From Mycolicibacterium rhodesiae (GTDB lineage Bacteria > Actinomycetota > Actinomycetes > Mycobacteriales > Mycobacteriaceae): a stretch of DNA of 64,000 bases. Numbering within the stretch: position 1 is the first letter of the stretch; the number at the start of each line of letters is the position of its first letter. The notes below the pieces were generated by a model. It made no database searches. It had not been told where the DNA came from and saw only the letters and a program-made list of their open reading frames with translations. Both the position numbers and the translations under genes were made by a program. Of this stretch, positions 8,235 through 17,500 are shown in pieces. The stretch spans positions 185,173-249,172 of the forward strand of contig NZ_MVIH01000008.1 in NCBI RefSeq assembly GCF_002086695.1, read 5' to 3'.

Positions 8235-10288
8235 CGCCGGCGCGGGATGACCAGAGCGTCGACGGCCACCACGCCGGTCGGCGACACGATCACCGGGTTG
8301 GCCTCAATGGCGTCCAGATGTTCGCCGAGTTCGGTTGCCAATTGCGAGAATCCGACGATTGCGTCAGCCAGGGCGTCGACGTCGGCCGCGGGTGAGCCTC
8401 GCCAGCCCGTCAACAACGGCGCGCTGCGCAACGAGCGCACCAGCTCGCCGGCACTGGGCCGGCTGATCGGTGGACAGGCGACCGCACGGTCCGCCAGCAG
8501 CTCGACCAGCGTCCCGCCTGCGGCGACCACGACCAATGGGCCGAAGTTGTCGTCGCGCACCACACCGAGCGAAATCTCCACGCCTGCAGGGGCCATCGCG
8601 TCGACGCTGACGCCGGGTCCCAACCGTTCGGCCATCTCCTCGTAGGCCACCCAGAGCGATTCACGGTCACCGATGCCGAGCACCACTCCGCCGACATCGC
8701 TCTTGTGCGCGGCGCCAAGGGTTTTGAGCACCACCGGGTAGCCGACGGCATCGGCGGCGGCCAGCACCTGCGTGACGGTGTGAGCGGGGTATGAGCGGGT
8801 GACCGGGATGCCGTAGTCGGCCAGCAGCCGGAAGCCGGCCGGCGCGCTCCACTCGGCCGCGGTCAATGCAGCTGTCCAGCGCTGTGCGCGCTCGATGTCG
8901 ATCTGGGGGAGCGTGGTCCAGACCGGCAGCGGCCAGCGGGCCAGGTGACCCAGCGCGGCGATGCCGCTGCGGGCACCTTCGAGGACCGGAATACCGTTAT
9001 CGCGCAGCCGCTTCGCGGTGGAGGTGTCGATCGCCGACGGTACCGATGCAAGCACCGCCAGCGGGGCATCGGTGCCGTTGGCGACATCGAGCACAGCGTC
9101 GGGGTAGGCGGTATCGTCGTCGAATTCGGTCACCAGGTCGACGGCGAGTGCGGTCGCGGCCACGCCGGGATCATCGATCAGTGCTCGCAGACAGCTGCTG
9201 AACAACGCGCGGGTGTCGGCGCCCGTGCCCCAGACGTCCAGCGGGTTCCCGGGGGACAGCCCGTCGTCGAGCAGTTCTGCGAGTGTGTTCAGAGCCGGGG
9301 CGGAGAGTTCGGTGAAGTCCACCGCCAACTCGTGGGCCAGGTCGGCGCAGAGCGCACGTTCGGCCCCGGAATCGTGCACCGTGGCGATACCGTGCGAGCC
9401 GGCACGACGCCGACGGCCCGACTCGAAAAGCTCAATGGTGTCGACGAACTCGGCCATGTCGGTGACCCGGATTGCGCCGGTGTCGGCGCAGAACGCCTGC
9501 CAGCCGACAGCGTCGCCGGCGAGCGCACCTGAGTGGGCGGCGACCATGGCGCGCCCGCGCGGCGAATGGCCGACCGGCAGGATCACCACAGGGATGTCGC
9601 GCTGCGCCGCACGGTGCAGCCCGGCGCGCAACCGTCCCACCGACCGGGGTGTCTCCAGCAGCAGGGCGATCATCGTCGTGCCCGGGTCCTCGACGATGTA
9701 GTCCACGTAGTCGGCGGTGTTGGTGACCAGTTCCTGGCCCGAGGAGATCGCCATCCGGAACCCGAACCCGCGGGACGCCCGCAGGATGGTGGAGAACGCC
9801 GACCCCGAGTGGGTGACCAGCGAAACCCCGCCCGGTGGAAGGGGATTGGTTTCCAGATAGCCTAGTGCGCGCAGCCCGCTGACATTGTTGACGAACCCCA
9901 TGCAACCCCCGCCGCACACTGCCATCCCGGCGTCGGTGGCGGCCTCCGCCACGGCACGCCGTAACTGGGTGCCGTGCGCGGAACCGAAGATGACCGCCGA
10001 CCGTGCGCCCACTGCCGCCGCGGCTTTCAGCTCCGCCAGCAGGGCGGTGTCGGGAACGCCGAGCAGCACCAGATCGACCGGCTCGTCGAGCGCGGACAGC
10101 GACGGGGCACAGGTGACGCCGTCGATCCGGTCATAGCGCGGATTGACCAAATGCATACGCGCCGAACTGCGGCGCGCTTCGATGATCATCCGCTCGCCGA
10201 AGCTACCCGGTTTCGCAGACGCCCCGACGAGTGCCACCGAGCGGGCCTCCAGCATGGTGGCGACGGGGCCCCGCCGGCTGTCGGTCAT
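8231..10288 (-). CDS. NDP-forming acyl-CoA synthetase (acetate-CoA ligase family)
   Basis: 685 residues with a CoA-binding domain (SVALVGASAKPGSFG, about 17-31), succinyl-CoA-ligase-like domains with the phosphorylatable His in AAHSGALAGD, and a C-terminal ATP-grasp part (VVLKTLGAAHKSDVGGV). It makes or breaks an acyl-CoA with ADP or GDP exchange. The ATG at 10288 overlaps the preceding gene's stop as ATGA, so it is translationally coupled to the desaturase-like flavoprotein. The acyl substrate is unknown. Confidence 0.88.
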   Translation of the reverse strand: MTDSRRGPVATMLEARSVALVGASAKPGSFGERMIIEARRSSARMHLVNPRYDRIDGVTCAPSLSALDEPVDLVLLGVPDTALLAELKAAAAVGARSAVIFGSAHGTQLRRAVAEAATDAGMAVCGGGCMGFVNNVSGLRALGYLETNPLPPGGVSLVTHSGSAFSTILRASRGFGFRMAISSGQELVTNTADYVDYIVEDPGTTMIALLLETPRSVGRLRAGLHRAAQRDIPVVILPVGHSPRGRAMVAAHSGALAGDAVGWQAFCADTGAIRVTDMAEFVDTIELFESGRRRRAGSHGIATVHDSGAERALCADLAHELAVDFTELSAPALNTLAELLDDGLSPGNPLDVWGTGADTRALFSSCLRALIDDPGVAATALAVDLVTEFDDDTAYPDAVLDVANGTDAPLAVLASVPSAIDTSTAKRLRDNGIPVLEGARSGIAALGHLARWPLPVWTTLPQIDIERAQRWTAALTAAEWSAPAGFRLLADYGIPVTRSYPAHTVTQVLAAADAVGYPVVLKTLGAAHKSDVGGVVLGIGDRESLWVAYEEMAERLGPGVSVDAMAPAGVEISLGVVRDDNFGPLVVVAAGGTLVELLADRAVACPPISRPSAGELVRSLRSAPLLTGWRGSPAADVDALADAIVGFSQLATELGEHLDAIEANPVIVSPTGVVAVDALVIPRRR

Positions 10289-11907
10289 CGCTTGCGGAAG
10301 CGCTTCTTCTTCGTGTCCGCCAGAGCGGCGCGTGCTGCCTGCCAGCCGGGGATGCCGCACACCCCACCGCCGGCGTGGGTGCCGGAGCTGCCGTTGTACA
10401 GTCCGGCGATCGGCGTGCGGTAGTCGGCATAACCCGGTGCGGGTCGCATGTGGAACAACTGCTCCAGGGAGAGCTCGCCGTGGAATATGTTGCCACCGAT
10501 GAGGCCGTACTCCTGTTCCATCTCATGCGGCCCGACGATGTCGCGATGCAGGATCGACGATTTGAACCCCGGTGCCACCTGGTCGTACAGGTCGACCAGG
10601 CGATCGGTGTAGGCATCCAGATCCGCGGTGTGGGGTTCGTTCGCCCAGTCGGCAGGCACCCACTGGGTGAACAGCGACATGATATGTGTGCCATCGGGAT
10701 TGAGCGTCTTGTCCAGTGTCGTGGGAATGACACCGTCGCTGAAGGGCATCAACGCCGGCTTGCCGATGCGAGCGTCCTGGAATGCCGCCTCGATGTATTC
10801 CATCGTGGGCGCCATCTCGACCGAACCGGTGTGGTGCTCGGCCTGCCCGTTGCTGGGATCGGCGGTGAAGTTCGGCAACTCGGCCAGGGCCAGGTTGATC
10901 TTGACCACGCCGCTGCGGGTCTTGAAATGTTCGATATCGGCGACGAACTCCGGAGGCAGCTCGGTGCGCGGAATATGGTCCAGGAAAGCGGTTTTCGGGT
11001 GCAAGGTGGTGACGACCAAAGGTGCTCGCAGCTCATCGCCGTTCTCGAGCGCCACGCCCTCGATTCGCCCGCCCCGCACCAACATTCGAGATACCCGGGC
11101 CTTGGTGCGGATCTCTGCGCCGAAGCTGCGGGCCGAGCGGGCGATCGCTTCGGAGACCGCGCCCATCCCGCCCTCCGGATACCCCCAGCTGCCGAGCTGG
11201 CCATCACCGACGTCGCCGATGGAGTGGTGCGCCATCACATAGGCGGTGCCGGGCTCATACGGTCCTGCCCAGGTGCCGATCACACCGTTGACGGCCAGAG
11301 CGCCTTTGATTTGCGGTGATTCGAACCAGTCGTCGAGCAGATCGGCGATGCTCATGGTGAGCAGCCGGGTGACGTCTCCCATCATCCGGGTCGTCATCCC
11401 GCGTTGGCTCCAGCCGAGCTTCGCGAGCTCGAACAGATCCGACGGCTTGTGCGATCCGATGTTGGGCGGCACCTGAGTCAGCAGTGGGCCCATGACGTCG
11501 GCGATACCTTCGAGCCAGGCGTTCCACTTCGGCCAGGTGTCGGCGTCCTTCTTGGAGAACTTGGCCAGCTGCTCATAGGTGCGGGCCGGGTCGTCCTCGT
11601 AGATGGTCAGCGACCCGCCCTCCGGAAATGCCTGGTAGTACGGGCCCATCGGGTGCACCTTGTAGCCGTGCCGTTCCAGGTTCAGATCCCGCACGATCGT
11701 CGGTGGCATCAGGCTCATCACATAGGACAGCCGGGTGACCCGCAGATGTGGCGCGTCCTCCCACGGCGCCTCGGTGGTGGCCGCGCCGCCGAGCGAACCA
11801 CGCGATTCCAGCACCACGGTGTTGGCGCCCGAGCGTGCGAGGTAGGCCGCGGAGACCAGCCCGTTGTGCCCGCCGCCGATCACGATTGCGTCGTAGGTGT
11901 TCGACAT
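10285..11907 (-). CDS. Phytoene-desaturase-like FAD oxidoreductase
   Basis: 540 residues, close in length to M. tuberculosis Rv3829c, which it resembles from memory. The N-terminal FAD motif is IVIGGGHNGLVSAAYLARSG (residues 8-27) and a C-terminal FAD segment is GLYNGSSGTHAGGG. The family (PYROXD2 / carotenoid-desaturase-like) is poorly characterised; in bacteria many members are not carotenoid enzymes. Its start is 35 bp from the TetR operator copy beside tetR, and it is coupled by ATGA to the acyl-CoA synthetase. Confidence 0.85.
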   Translation of the reverse strand: MSNTYDAIVIGGGHNGLVSAAYLARSGANTVVLESRGSLGGAATTEAPWEDAPHLRVTRLSYVMSLMPPTIVRDLNLERHGYKVHPMGPYYQAFPEGGSLTIYEDDPARTYEQLAKFSKKDADTWPKWNAWLEGIADVMGPLLTQVPPNIGSHKPSDLFELAKLGWSQRGMTTRMMGDVTRLLTMSIADLLDDWFESPQIKGALAVNGVIGTWAGPYEPGTAYVMAHHSIGDVGDGQLGSWGYPEGGMGAVSEAIARSARSFGAEIRTKARVSRMLVRGGRIEGVALENGDELRAPLVVTTLHPKTAFLDHIPRTELPPEFVADIEHFKTRSGVVKINLALAELPNFTADPSNGQAEHHTGSVEMAPTMEYIEAAFQDARIGKPALMPFSDGVIPTTLDKTLNPDGTHIMSLFTQWVPADWANEPHTADLDAYTDRLVDLYDQVAPGFKSSILHRDIVGPHEMEQEYGLIGGNIFHGELSLEQLFHMRPAPGYADYRTPIAGLYNGSSGTHAGGGVCGIPGWQAARAALADTKKKRFRKR

Positions 11908-11941
11908 GGCGCTCCACTCCCGTCGCCCGTTCGGGGCATCT

Positions 11942-11961
11942 TTGACTGACTGTTCAATCTA
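11942..11961. promoter_or_regulatory. TetR-type operator, copy 2 (autoregulatory)
   Basis: TTGACTGACTGTTCAATCTA, 17 of 20 identical to copies 1 and 3, lies between the divergent desaturase-like gene and tetR. A TAGGCT -10 box for tetR follows at 11971-11976, which puts the operator over the -35 region. Confidence 0.7.
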
Positions 11962-12021
11962 ATCGAGTGTTAGGCTTTCAACAAGAGCCGGCACCGGCGC
12001 CGCAGAGGGGAGTACGACGAG

Positions 12022-12675
12022 ATGGCAGATCCCGCACCCGCGACCGAGAACAACGAGGCGAGGCGCATCCAGATGTTGCGTGCCGCAGCGGAGCTCATCT
12101 GCGAACGCGGTTTCTCGGAGACCAGGATCTCTGATGTGGCCAAGCGGGCCGGGGTCAGCTCCGCGTTGGTCATCTACTACTTCGGCACCCGGGACCGGCT
12201 GCTGGTCGACGCACTGCGACACTCCGAGGAATCGTTCTACGAAGCGGCCGAGCAGATGCTCGCCGAGGTGCCGTCCGTTCGGGAACGGTTGTCCCTGCTG
12301 ATCCAGTGGACGTGTGTTCCCGAGGCCGAGAACGAGATCCCCGGCGCGTGGGGCCTGTGGTTCGATCTGTGGGCGCAGGCATTCCGGCACGACGAGGTCA
12401 AAGCAGGCCGGGTGGAACTCGACGCACGCTGGCGCCGGATGATCGTCGACACCGTGGAATCGGCCGACCTGAAGTCCGACGTCGACGCGAAGATGTTCGC
12501 CCTGGAGTTCTCCGCTCTGCTGGACGGCTTGTCGATCCAGGTGGCACTCGAGGATCCGGAAGTCGATTCGAAGGTGGCCTACGAGATCGCGATGCGGTTC
12601 GCCGAGCGGGAGCTGGACCTGCCGCGGGAAAAGCGCAGTCTGGTGGCGGCCGGTAAGGGCCGACGCTCGCGCTAG
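12022..12675 (+). CDS. TetR-family transcriptional regulator
   Basis: 217 residues. The N-terminal helix-turn-helix is CERGFSETRISDVAKRAGVSSALVIYYFGTRDRL (about residues 30-63, split here by class), followed by a BetI-like C-terminal ligand domain with LWFDLWAQAF. It probably represses through the palindromic sites at 4107, 11942 and 15275, and so also controls itself. The start follows GAGGGGAG. Its stop shares CTAG with the converging ABC ATPase gene. The ligand is probably the transported amine or an intermediate (inference). Confidence 0.9.
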   Translation: MADPAPATENNEARRIQMLRAAAELICERGFSETRISDVAKRAGVSSALVIYYFGTRDRLLVDALRHSEESFYEAAEQMLAEVPSVRERLSLLIQWTCVPEAENEIPGAWGLWFDLWAQAFRHDEVKAGRVELDARWRRMIVDTVESADLKSDVDAKMFALEFSALLDGLSIQVALEDPEVDSKVAYEIAMRFAERELDLPREKRSLVAAGKGRRSR

Positions 12676-13832
12676 ACCGGGCCGGCGACCAGATCCGCCG
12701 CCGGATCCTTGATCACGGCCGCCGCACTGCGGGCCAGGACCCGCACGGCATCCGTCGAACACACACAGGTGGCCGGCATTCCGGCGTCGTAAGCCGCCGA
12801 CCCGGGACCGTATCGGTTGGGGACGTCGACGACGAGTGCGGTCGGACCGCCGACATCGACGTGCACCTGGGTCGACGCGCCGTGGTAGACGACCTGGGCG
12901 ACCGTACCCCGGATCGCGTTGTGCCCCGGGGACACCGGATCGTCGGGGGACTGCAGTGTGACGCGCTCCGGCCGGATCACGATCGCAGCAGGCCCGGGTC
13001 GGCACGAGGTGTCGACCGTGGCGCCCAGGCGCGTCCCCAGCGCCGAGCACAGCGCCGCCCCGTCGTTGTTCTCCAGCACCTCGGCATCGAAAATATTGGC
13101 CGCGCCGAGGAATCCGGCCACATACGTCGTTGCCGGAGCGGAGTAGATCTCTTGCGGCGGACCGACCTGTTCGACGCGGCCCTCGGCCAGCACGGCGATC
13201 TGGTCGCTCATCGTCAACGCTTCGTCCTGGTCGTGGGTCACGTAGACGAACGTGATCTCGACCTCGCGCTGGACTGCTCGCAGTTCGAGCTGAAGTTGCT
13301 TGCGCAGCTTGGCATCCAGAGCGCCGAGCGGTTCGTCCAGCAGCAGCACCCGGGGCTGCAGCACCAAGGCACGGGCCAGGGCGACGCGCTGCTGCTGGCC
13401 GCCGGACAGCTGGGTGGGACGCCGTTTGGCGAACTCGTGCATCCGGACCAGATCGAGTGCCTCACCGACACGGCGTTTGATGTCCTGCTTGGGTGTCTTC
13501 TGGTAGCGCAGGCCGAACGCGACGTTGTCCCAGACCGACATGAACGGGAAGAGCGCGTAGGTTTGGAAGACGGTGTTGACCGGTCGCTTATGAGGCGGAT
13601 CCTGCGCGACGTCGCGGCCGTCGAGCTCGATACTTCCCGAGTCGGGCTTCTCGAATCCGGCGATCATCCGCAGCGTGGTGGTCTTGCCGCACCCGGATGC
13701 CCCGAGCAGCGAATAGAACTGTCCCGCTGGAATATCCAGGTCGATTCCCGTCACGGCGGGAACACCGTCGAATGCCTTGGCCAACTGATGCAGCCGGATG
13801 GCGCCGCCGGTCACCGGCGGCCGTCCCGACAC
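12672..13832 (-). CDS. Polyamine-type ABC transporter ATPase (PotA-like)
   Basis: 386 residues with Walker A GASGCGKTT, Q-loop, ABC signature LSGGQQQRVALARAL, Walker B LLLDEPLGALD and a C-terminal TOBE-like domain, as in PotA/FbpC. It energises uptake with the permeases at 16601 and 17497. The GTG at 13832, 7 nt after the aminotransferase stop, is the likely start; the GTG at 13814 is an alternative. Unusually it is on the strand opposite the other transporter genes, joined to the aminotransferase instead; the shared operator between the two arms could coordinate them. Confidence 0.9.
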   Translation of the reverse strand: MSGRPPVTGGAIRLHQLAKAFDGVPAVTGIDLDIPAGQFYSLLGASGCGKTTTLRMIAGFEKPDSGSIELDGRDVAQDPPHKRPVNTVFQTYALFPFMSVWDNVAFGLRYQKTPKQDIKRRVGEALDLVRMHEFAKRRPTQLSGGQQQRVALARALVLQPRVLLLDEPLGALDAKLRKQLQLELRAVQREVEITFVYVTHDQDEALTMSDQIAVLAEGRVEQVGPPQEIYSAPATTYVAGFLGAANIFDAEVLENNDGAALCSALGTRLGATVDTSCRPGPAAIVIRPERVTLQSPDDPVSPGHNAIRGTVAQVVYHGASTQVHVDVGGPTALVVDVPNRYGPGSAAYDAGMPATCVCSTDAVRVLARSAAAVIKDPAADLVAGPV

Positions 13833-13839
13833 CAGGCGG

Positions 13840-15216
13840 TCAGGCCGACACCGCCTCGGCCAGCCGGGCGAAATTCGCGGCGAACCGGTCGACATCGGCC
13901 TCGTCGTGCTGAACAGACAACAACCATTGCTCCACCTTGCCCCACGGTGGTAGGAACACACCGCCATTGTGCTGCATGAGCCAGTGCAGGTGGCCCAATC
14001 GATCATCGATCTGCAGAAAATCGCGGAAGTCATGGACCGGCTCGCGCTTGAACGTCACACAGCCTTTCGCTCCCACGCTGACCACGTGCCAACCGTAGCC
14101 GTATCGGGCCGTCGTCGCCTCCAGAGCGCCGCGGAGCCGCTGCGCCAGCGTGGCCATCCGGGTGTACGCCGCCGGTGTGAGCACCTCTGAGAGGGTGGCC
14201 CTGGTGGCCGCCATCGCCAGCGGGTTGCCGTTGAAGGTGCCGACCTGTTCATACCGGCCGTCGGCGATCGCCGACATCACCGCGGTGGTTCCGCCGATTG
14301 CGGCGACCGCGATGCCGCCGCCCAAAGCCTTCGCCAGGCAGACGATGTCGGGAACCACTCCCGATGTCGCGGTGACCCCACCCGGGCCGGTGGTGAAGCC
14401 GGTCTTCACCTCGTCGTAGATCAGCAGGGCACCGTCGGCGTGTAACAGGTCGCGTATGGCGGCCAGGTAACCCGCGTCGGGTGGAATGATGCCTGCGTTC
14501 ATCATCACCGGTTCCAAGATCATCGCGGCGATCTGGCCGCGGTGCTCGGCCAGCGCCCGGGCCACCGCCTCGGGATCGTTGAACGGGACCACCACCACCA
14601 GATCGCGGATCGCCGCCGGGATGCCTGTGTTGCCCGGCACCCCGATCGGATGGTCACGCGGCCCAACCTGGTCGGCATCGGGCAGCACCGAGACCTGCAC
14701 CGAATCGTGATGGCCGTGATAGCAACCCTCGACCTTGATGATCAGGTCTCGCCCGGTGACCGACCGAGCGAGGTGCACGGCATCCATGGTGGCCTCGGTG
14801 CCGGAATTGGCGAAGCGCCACAACGGCAGATCGAATCGGCGCGCCAGCTCCGTCGCGATCCAGATCGCGTCCTCGGTCGGCTGGGCGAAGTGCGTGCCCC
14901 GGCGCACCTGGCCGCTGACCGCCGCGACGATCGCGGGGTGGGCGTGGCCGGCGATCGACGCCCCGTAGCCGCCGTGCATGTCGACGTATTCGGTGCCGTC
15001 GACGTCATAGACCTTCGAGCCCGCGCCGTGGCTCATCCACACCGCCTGCGGCTGGGCGATCTGCCAGTTCGAGGTAGCCCCACCCGCGAGGTGTTCACGT
15101 GCACGGCAGATCATTTCGGTACTACGCGGTTGCCGCGCCAGAAACACCTTCTCTTCGTCGGCGATCAGTCTGTCGACCGCATCTTGAACCGGGCTCTCGA
15201 TCGTCGGCGAAGCCAC
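13840..15216 (-). CDS. Class III PLP aminotransferase (GSA-aminomutase-like)
   Basis: 458-residue PLP enzyme of the class III aminotransferase / glutamate-1-semialdehyde aminomutase group. The family's CYHGHHDS motif, the IYDEVKTGF PLP-ring Asp motif and the Schiff-base Lys in CLAKALGGG are present. It is likely to transfer an amino group from the transported compound or a breakdown product. The GTG at 15216 is chosen because GGAAGG lies 8 nt upstream; the GTG at 15225 abuts that site and would be poorly placed. Operator copy 3 sits about 60 bp upstream. Confidence 0.85.
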   Translation of the reverse strand: MASPTIESPVQDAVDRLIADEEKVFLARQPRSTEMICRAREHLAGGATSNWQIAQPQAVWMSHGAGSKVYDVDGTEYVDMHGGYGASIAGHAHPAIVAAVSGQVRRGTHFAQPTEDAIWIATELARRFDLPLWRFANSGTEATMDAVHLARSVTGRDLIIKVEGCYHGHHDSVQVSVLPDADQVGPRDHPIGVPGNTGIPAAIRDLVVVVPFNDPEAVARALAEHRGQIAAMILEPVMMNAGIIPPDAGYLAAIRDLLHADGALLIYDEVKTGFTTGPGGVTATSGVVPDIVCLAKALGGGIAVAAIGGTTAVMSAIADGRYEQVGTFNGNPLAMAATRATLSEVLTPAAYTRMATLAQRLRGALEATTARYGYGWHVVSVGAKGCVTFKREPVHDFRDFLQIDDRLGHLHWLMQHNGGVFLPPWGKVEQWLLSVQHDEADVDRFAANFARLAEAVSA

Positions 15217-15274
15217 TCCGGGCACCTTCCGCTCGATTAGCGTGCGGACCTGCGAAAAAGCCGTCCCACATCTA

Positions 15275-15294
15275 TTGACTGAGCGTTCAGTCTA
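15275..15294. promoter_or_regulatory. TetR-type operator, copy 3
   Basis: TTGACTGAGCGTTCAGTCTA is identical over 20 bases to copy 1, and lies between the divergent aminotransferase/ATPase arm and the solute-binding protein/permease/Rieske arm. Confidence 0.75.
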
Positions 15295-15350
15295 TGTCAG
15301 AGTCCAGGGAGCGATCAAGACTCGAGACGACTCGAACCACGGAGGCGCGG

Positions 15351-16595
15351 ATGCCAGCACCCATCGGTCCCGGCCCGAACCGCCGGCAGTTCCTCCAGCG
15401 GGCCGCCCTGCTGGCCGCGGGCACTCCCGCGCTCGTGGCGTTCCTCGACGCGTGTTCCAAAGGGGGGCAATCAACTTCGGCTCCCACCCTCAAGATCGCC
15501 TCACCGCAGAACCCGGTCAAGTGGGACATACCGAACGACAACAAACCCATCGCTGACGGGCTGGCACCCGAAAAGGGCGCCACGCTGCAGCTGTACAGCT
15601 ATGCCGATTACATCGCGCCGGACGCGATCAAGTCCTTCGAGGACAAATACGCGACCAAGGTGGCGGTGTCGACGTTCAACGACACCGACGAGGCCATCAC
15701 CAAGATCCGTGGCGGAAACGTCGACTACGACATCTACTTCCCGAGCTACGACCAGATCAGTCGGCTGGTCAACGGCGGCCTGGTCCGTCCGCTCAACCAC
15801 AGCTACATCGGCAACATCACCAACGTCTGGCCGTTCTTCGCCAACCCCTGGTACGACCAGGAATGGCGCTTCACCGTGCCCTACACCGTGTACACCACCG
15901 GCATCGGCTGGCGCACCGACCAGGTGCCCGCCGACATCGGCGCGTTGAAGAACCCCTACGAGTCGCTGTGGGATCCGGCCTACAAGAACAAGACTGCCGT
16001 CATCGACGACTGGCACACTGCGATGGCCATGGTGCTGCTGAAGCTGGGTATCACCGACGTCAACACCTCTTCGGCCGACGATCTGAAGAAGCTCGGCGAC
16101 CAACTGACCGAGCTGGTGAAGGCGACGTCGCCAAAGGTCACCGTCACGATGTACAGCGACCTACCCGCCGGCCAACTCGGACTGTCGCAGATGTGGTCCG
16201 GGGACATCGTCAACGCCGTCAACTACCTCCCGGAGGGGACGGGTCCGGAGATCCTGCGCTACTGGTTCCCGTCTGACGGCAAGGGGCTGGTGGACAACGA
16301 TCTGATCGTGCTGCTGCGCGGTGGAAAGAACCCGGTGCTCGGACATCTGTTCCTCAACCACATGCTCGAGACCGAGGTGGCCAAGCAGAACTTCAAGCAA
16401 ATCGGGTATCAGCCGCCGCAGGTGTCGCTGAACCCGGATTCGCTTGTCGCAGAAGGCCTGGTCCCGGAGAACCTGAAGAGCGCGATCGTACGTCCTGAGT
16501 ACTTCGACACCGGCTACCGGCTGTTGGAACTGGACGCCACCAATGATGCTGCCTGGCACAATGTTTGGCGAGCATTCAAGGCCGGGGGATCCTGA
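15351..16595 (+). CDS. Spermidine/putrescine-type solute-binding lipoprotein (PotD-like)
   Basis: 414 residues. Twin Arg (R11-R12, NRRQFLQ) followed by a hydrophobic stretch and lipobox L-D-A-C35 indicates a Tat-exported lipoprotein. The rest is a PotD/PotF-like periplasmic-binding fold (YSYADYIAPDAIKSFE, YDIYFPSYDQISRL). It captures the substrate for the PotA/B/C-like transporter. The ATG at 15351 has GGAGG 5 nt upstream; an upstream GTG at 15294 overlaps the operator and is rejected. First gene of a four-gene run that ends with the Rieske oxygenase. Confidence 0.9.
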   Translation: MPAPIGPGPNRRQFLQRAALLAAGTPALVAFLDACSKGGQSTSAPTLKIASPQNPVKWDIPNDNKPIADGLAPEKGATLQLYSYADYIAPDAIKSFEDKYATKVAVSTFNDTDEAITKIRGGNVDYDIYFPSYDQISRLVNGGLVRPLNHSYIGNITNVWPFFANPWYDQEWRFTVPYTVYTTGIGWRTDQVPADIGALKNPYESLWDPAYKNKTAVIDDWHTAMAMVLLKLGITDVNTSSADDLKKLGDQLTELVKATSPKVTVTMYSDLPAGQLGLSQMWSGDIVNAVNYLPEGTGPEILRYWFPSDGKGLVDNDLIVLLRGGKNPVLGHLFLNHMLETEVAKQNFKQIGYQPPQVSLNPDSLVAEGLVPENLKSAIVRPEYFDTGYRLLELDATNDAAWHNVWRAFKAGGS

Positions 16596-16600
16596 CCGCG

Positions 16601-17500
16601 GTGCCCCGCACGCGCAACAGCCGGCTGTGGCCCCTGCTGGCGCTGCCCGGCACGGTGTGGCTGGCGGTGTTCTTCCTGGCGCCGCTCTACGTGGTGCTGG
16701 CCATCGTCTTCGGTCAGGTCGACCCGATCTTCCGCACTCCCATCCCGGTGTGGAACCCGTTGGAGTGGGACCCGTCGCAGTTCAGCTATGTGCTCACCCA
16801 CATCGTCGGCCCCGACGGTGTCTACGGGCCTGCGCTGGTGCGCACCGCGCTCTACGTCCTGCTCGCCAGCGTCCTGTGCCTGCTCATCGCGTTTCCGGTG
16901 GCCTACTTCACCGCGCGGCTCTCGGGGCGGTGGGCAGGGGCACTGCTGGCGGCGTTGATCGCACCGTTCTGGATCAGCTACATGATGCGAATGCTGGCCT
17001 GGGTCAACCTGCTTCAGGACGACGGCATGGTGAACCGGCTGCTGCGCCTCGGCGGCCTGTTCGACGTCAACGTGCACTGGCTCACCGGGCAGCCGGTGGT
17101 GGTGGTGCTCGGCCTGGTCTACGGCTATGTGCCGTACATGATCCTGCCGCTCTACGCAGGCCTGGACCGGTTGCCCCAGGCAACCTTGGAAGCCGCTCGG
17201 GATCTGGGCGCCAACAGGTTCGGGTCGTTCTGGCGAGTTACGTTGCCCATGTGCCGGCCGACGATCGTGGCCGCGGTGCTGCTGACCTGCCTGCCGATGC
17301 TCGGTGACTACTTCACCTCCGACATGCTGTCGGCCTCCCCGAAGACGGCCATGGTCGGCAACCTCATCAACGACAGCGTGCAGTCTCCCGGGCAGACCGG
17401 GCAGGCCGGCGCGTTCGTGATGCTGGTGCTTATCGTGACCGTGGTGCCGATGTTCTATTACGTGCGGGTGACCTCACGCGGCGACGAGGTGTCCACATGA
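16601..17500 (+). CDS. ABC transporter permease, PotB-like
   Basis: 299-residue inner-membrane permease with about six transmembrane helices. The cytoplasmic EAA loop is EAARDLGANRFGSFWRVTLP near residue 205. The GTG at 16601 is preferred over a TTG inside the end of the preceding gene. It overlaps the next permease gene by ATGA. Confidence 0.88.
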   Translation: MPRTRNSRLWPLLALPGTVWLAVFFLAPLYVVLAIVFGQVDPIFRTPIPVWNPLEWDPSQFSYVLTHIVGPDGVYGPALVRTALYVLLASVLCLLIAFPVAYFTARLSGRWAGALLAALIAPFWISYMMRMLAWVNLLQDDGMVNRLLRLGGLFDVNVHWLTGQPVVVVLGLVYGYVPYMILPLYAGLDRLPQATLEAARDLGANRFGSFWRVTLPMCRPTIVAAVLLTCLPMLGDYFTSDMLSASPKTAMVGNLINDSVQSPGQTGQAGAFVMLVLIVTVVPMFYYVRVTSRGDEVST

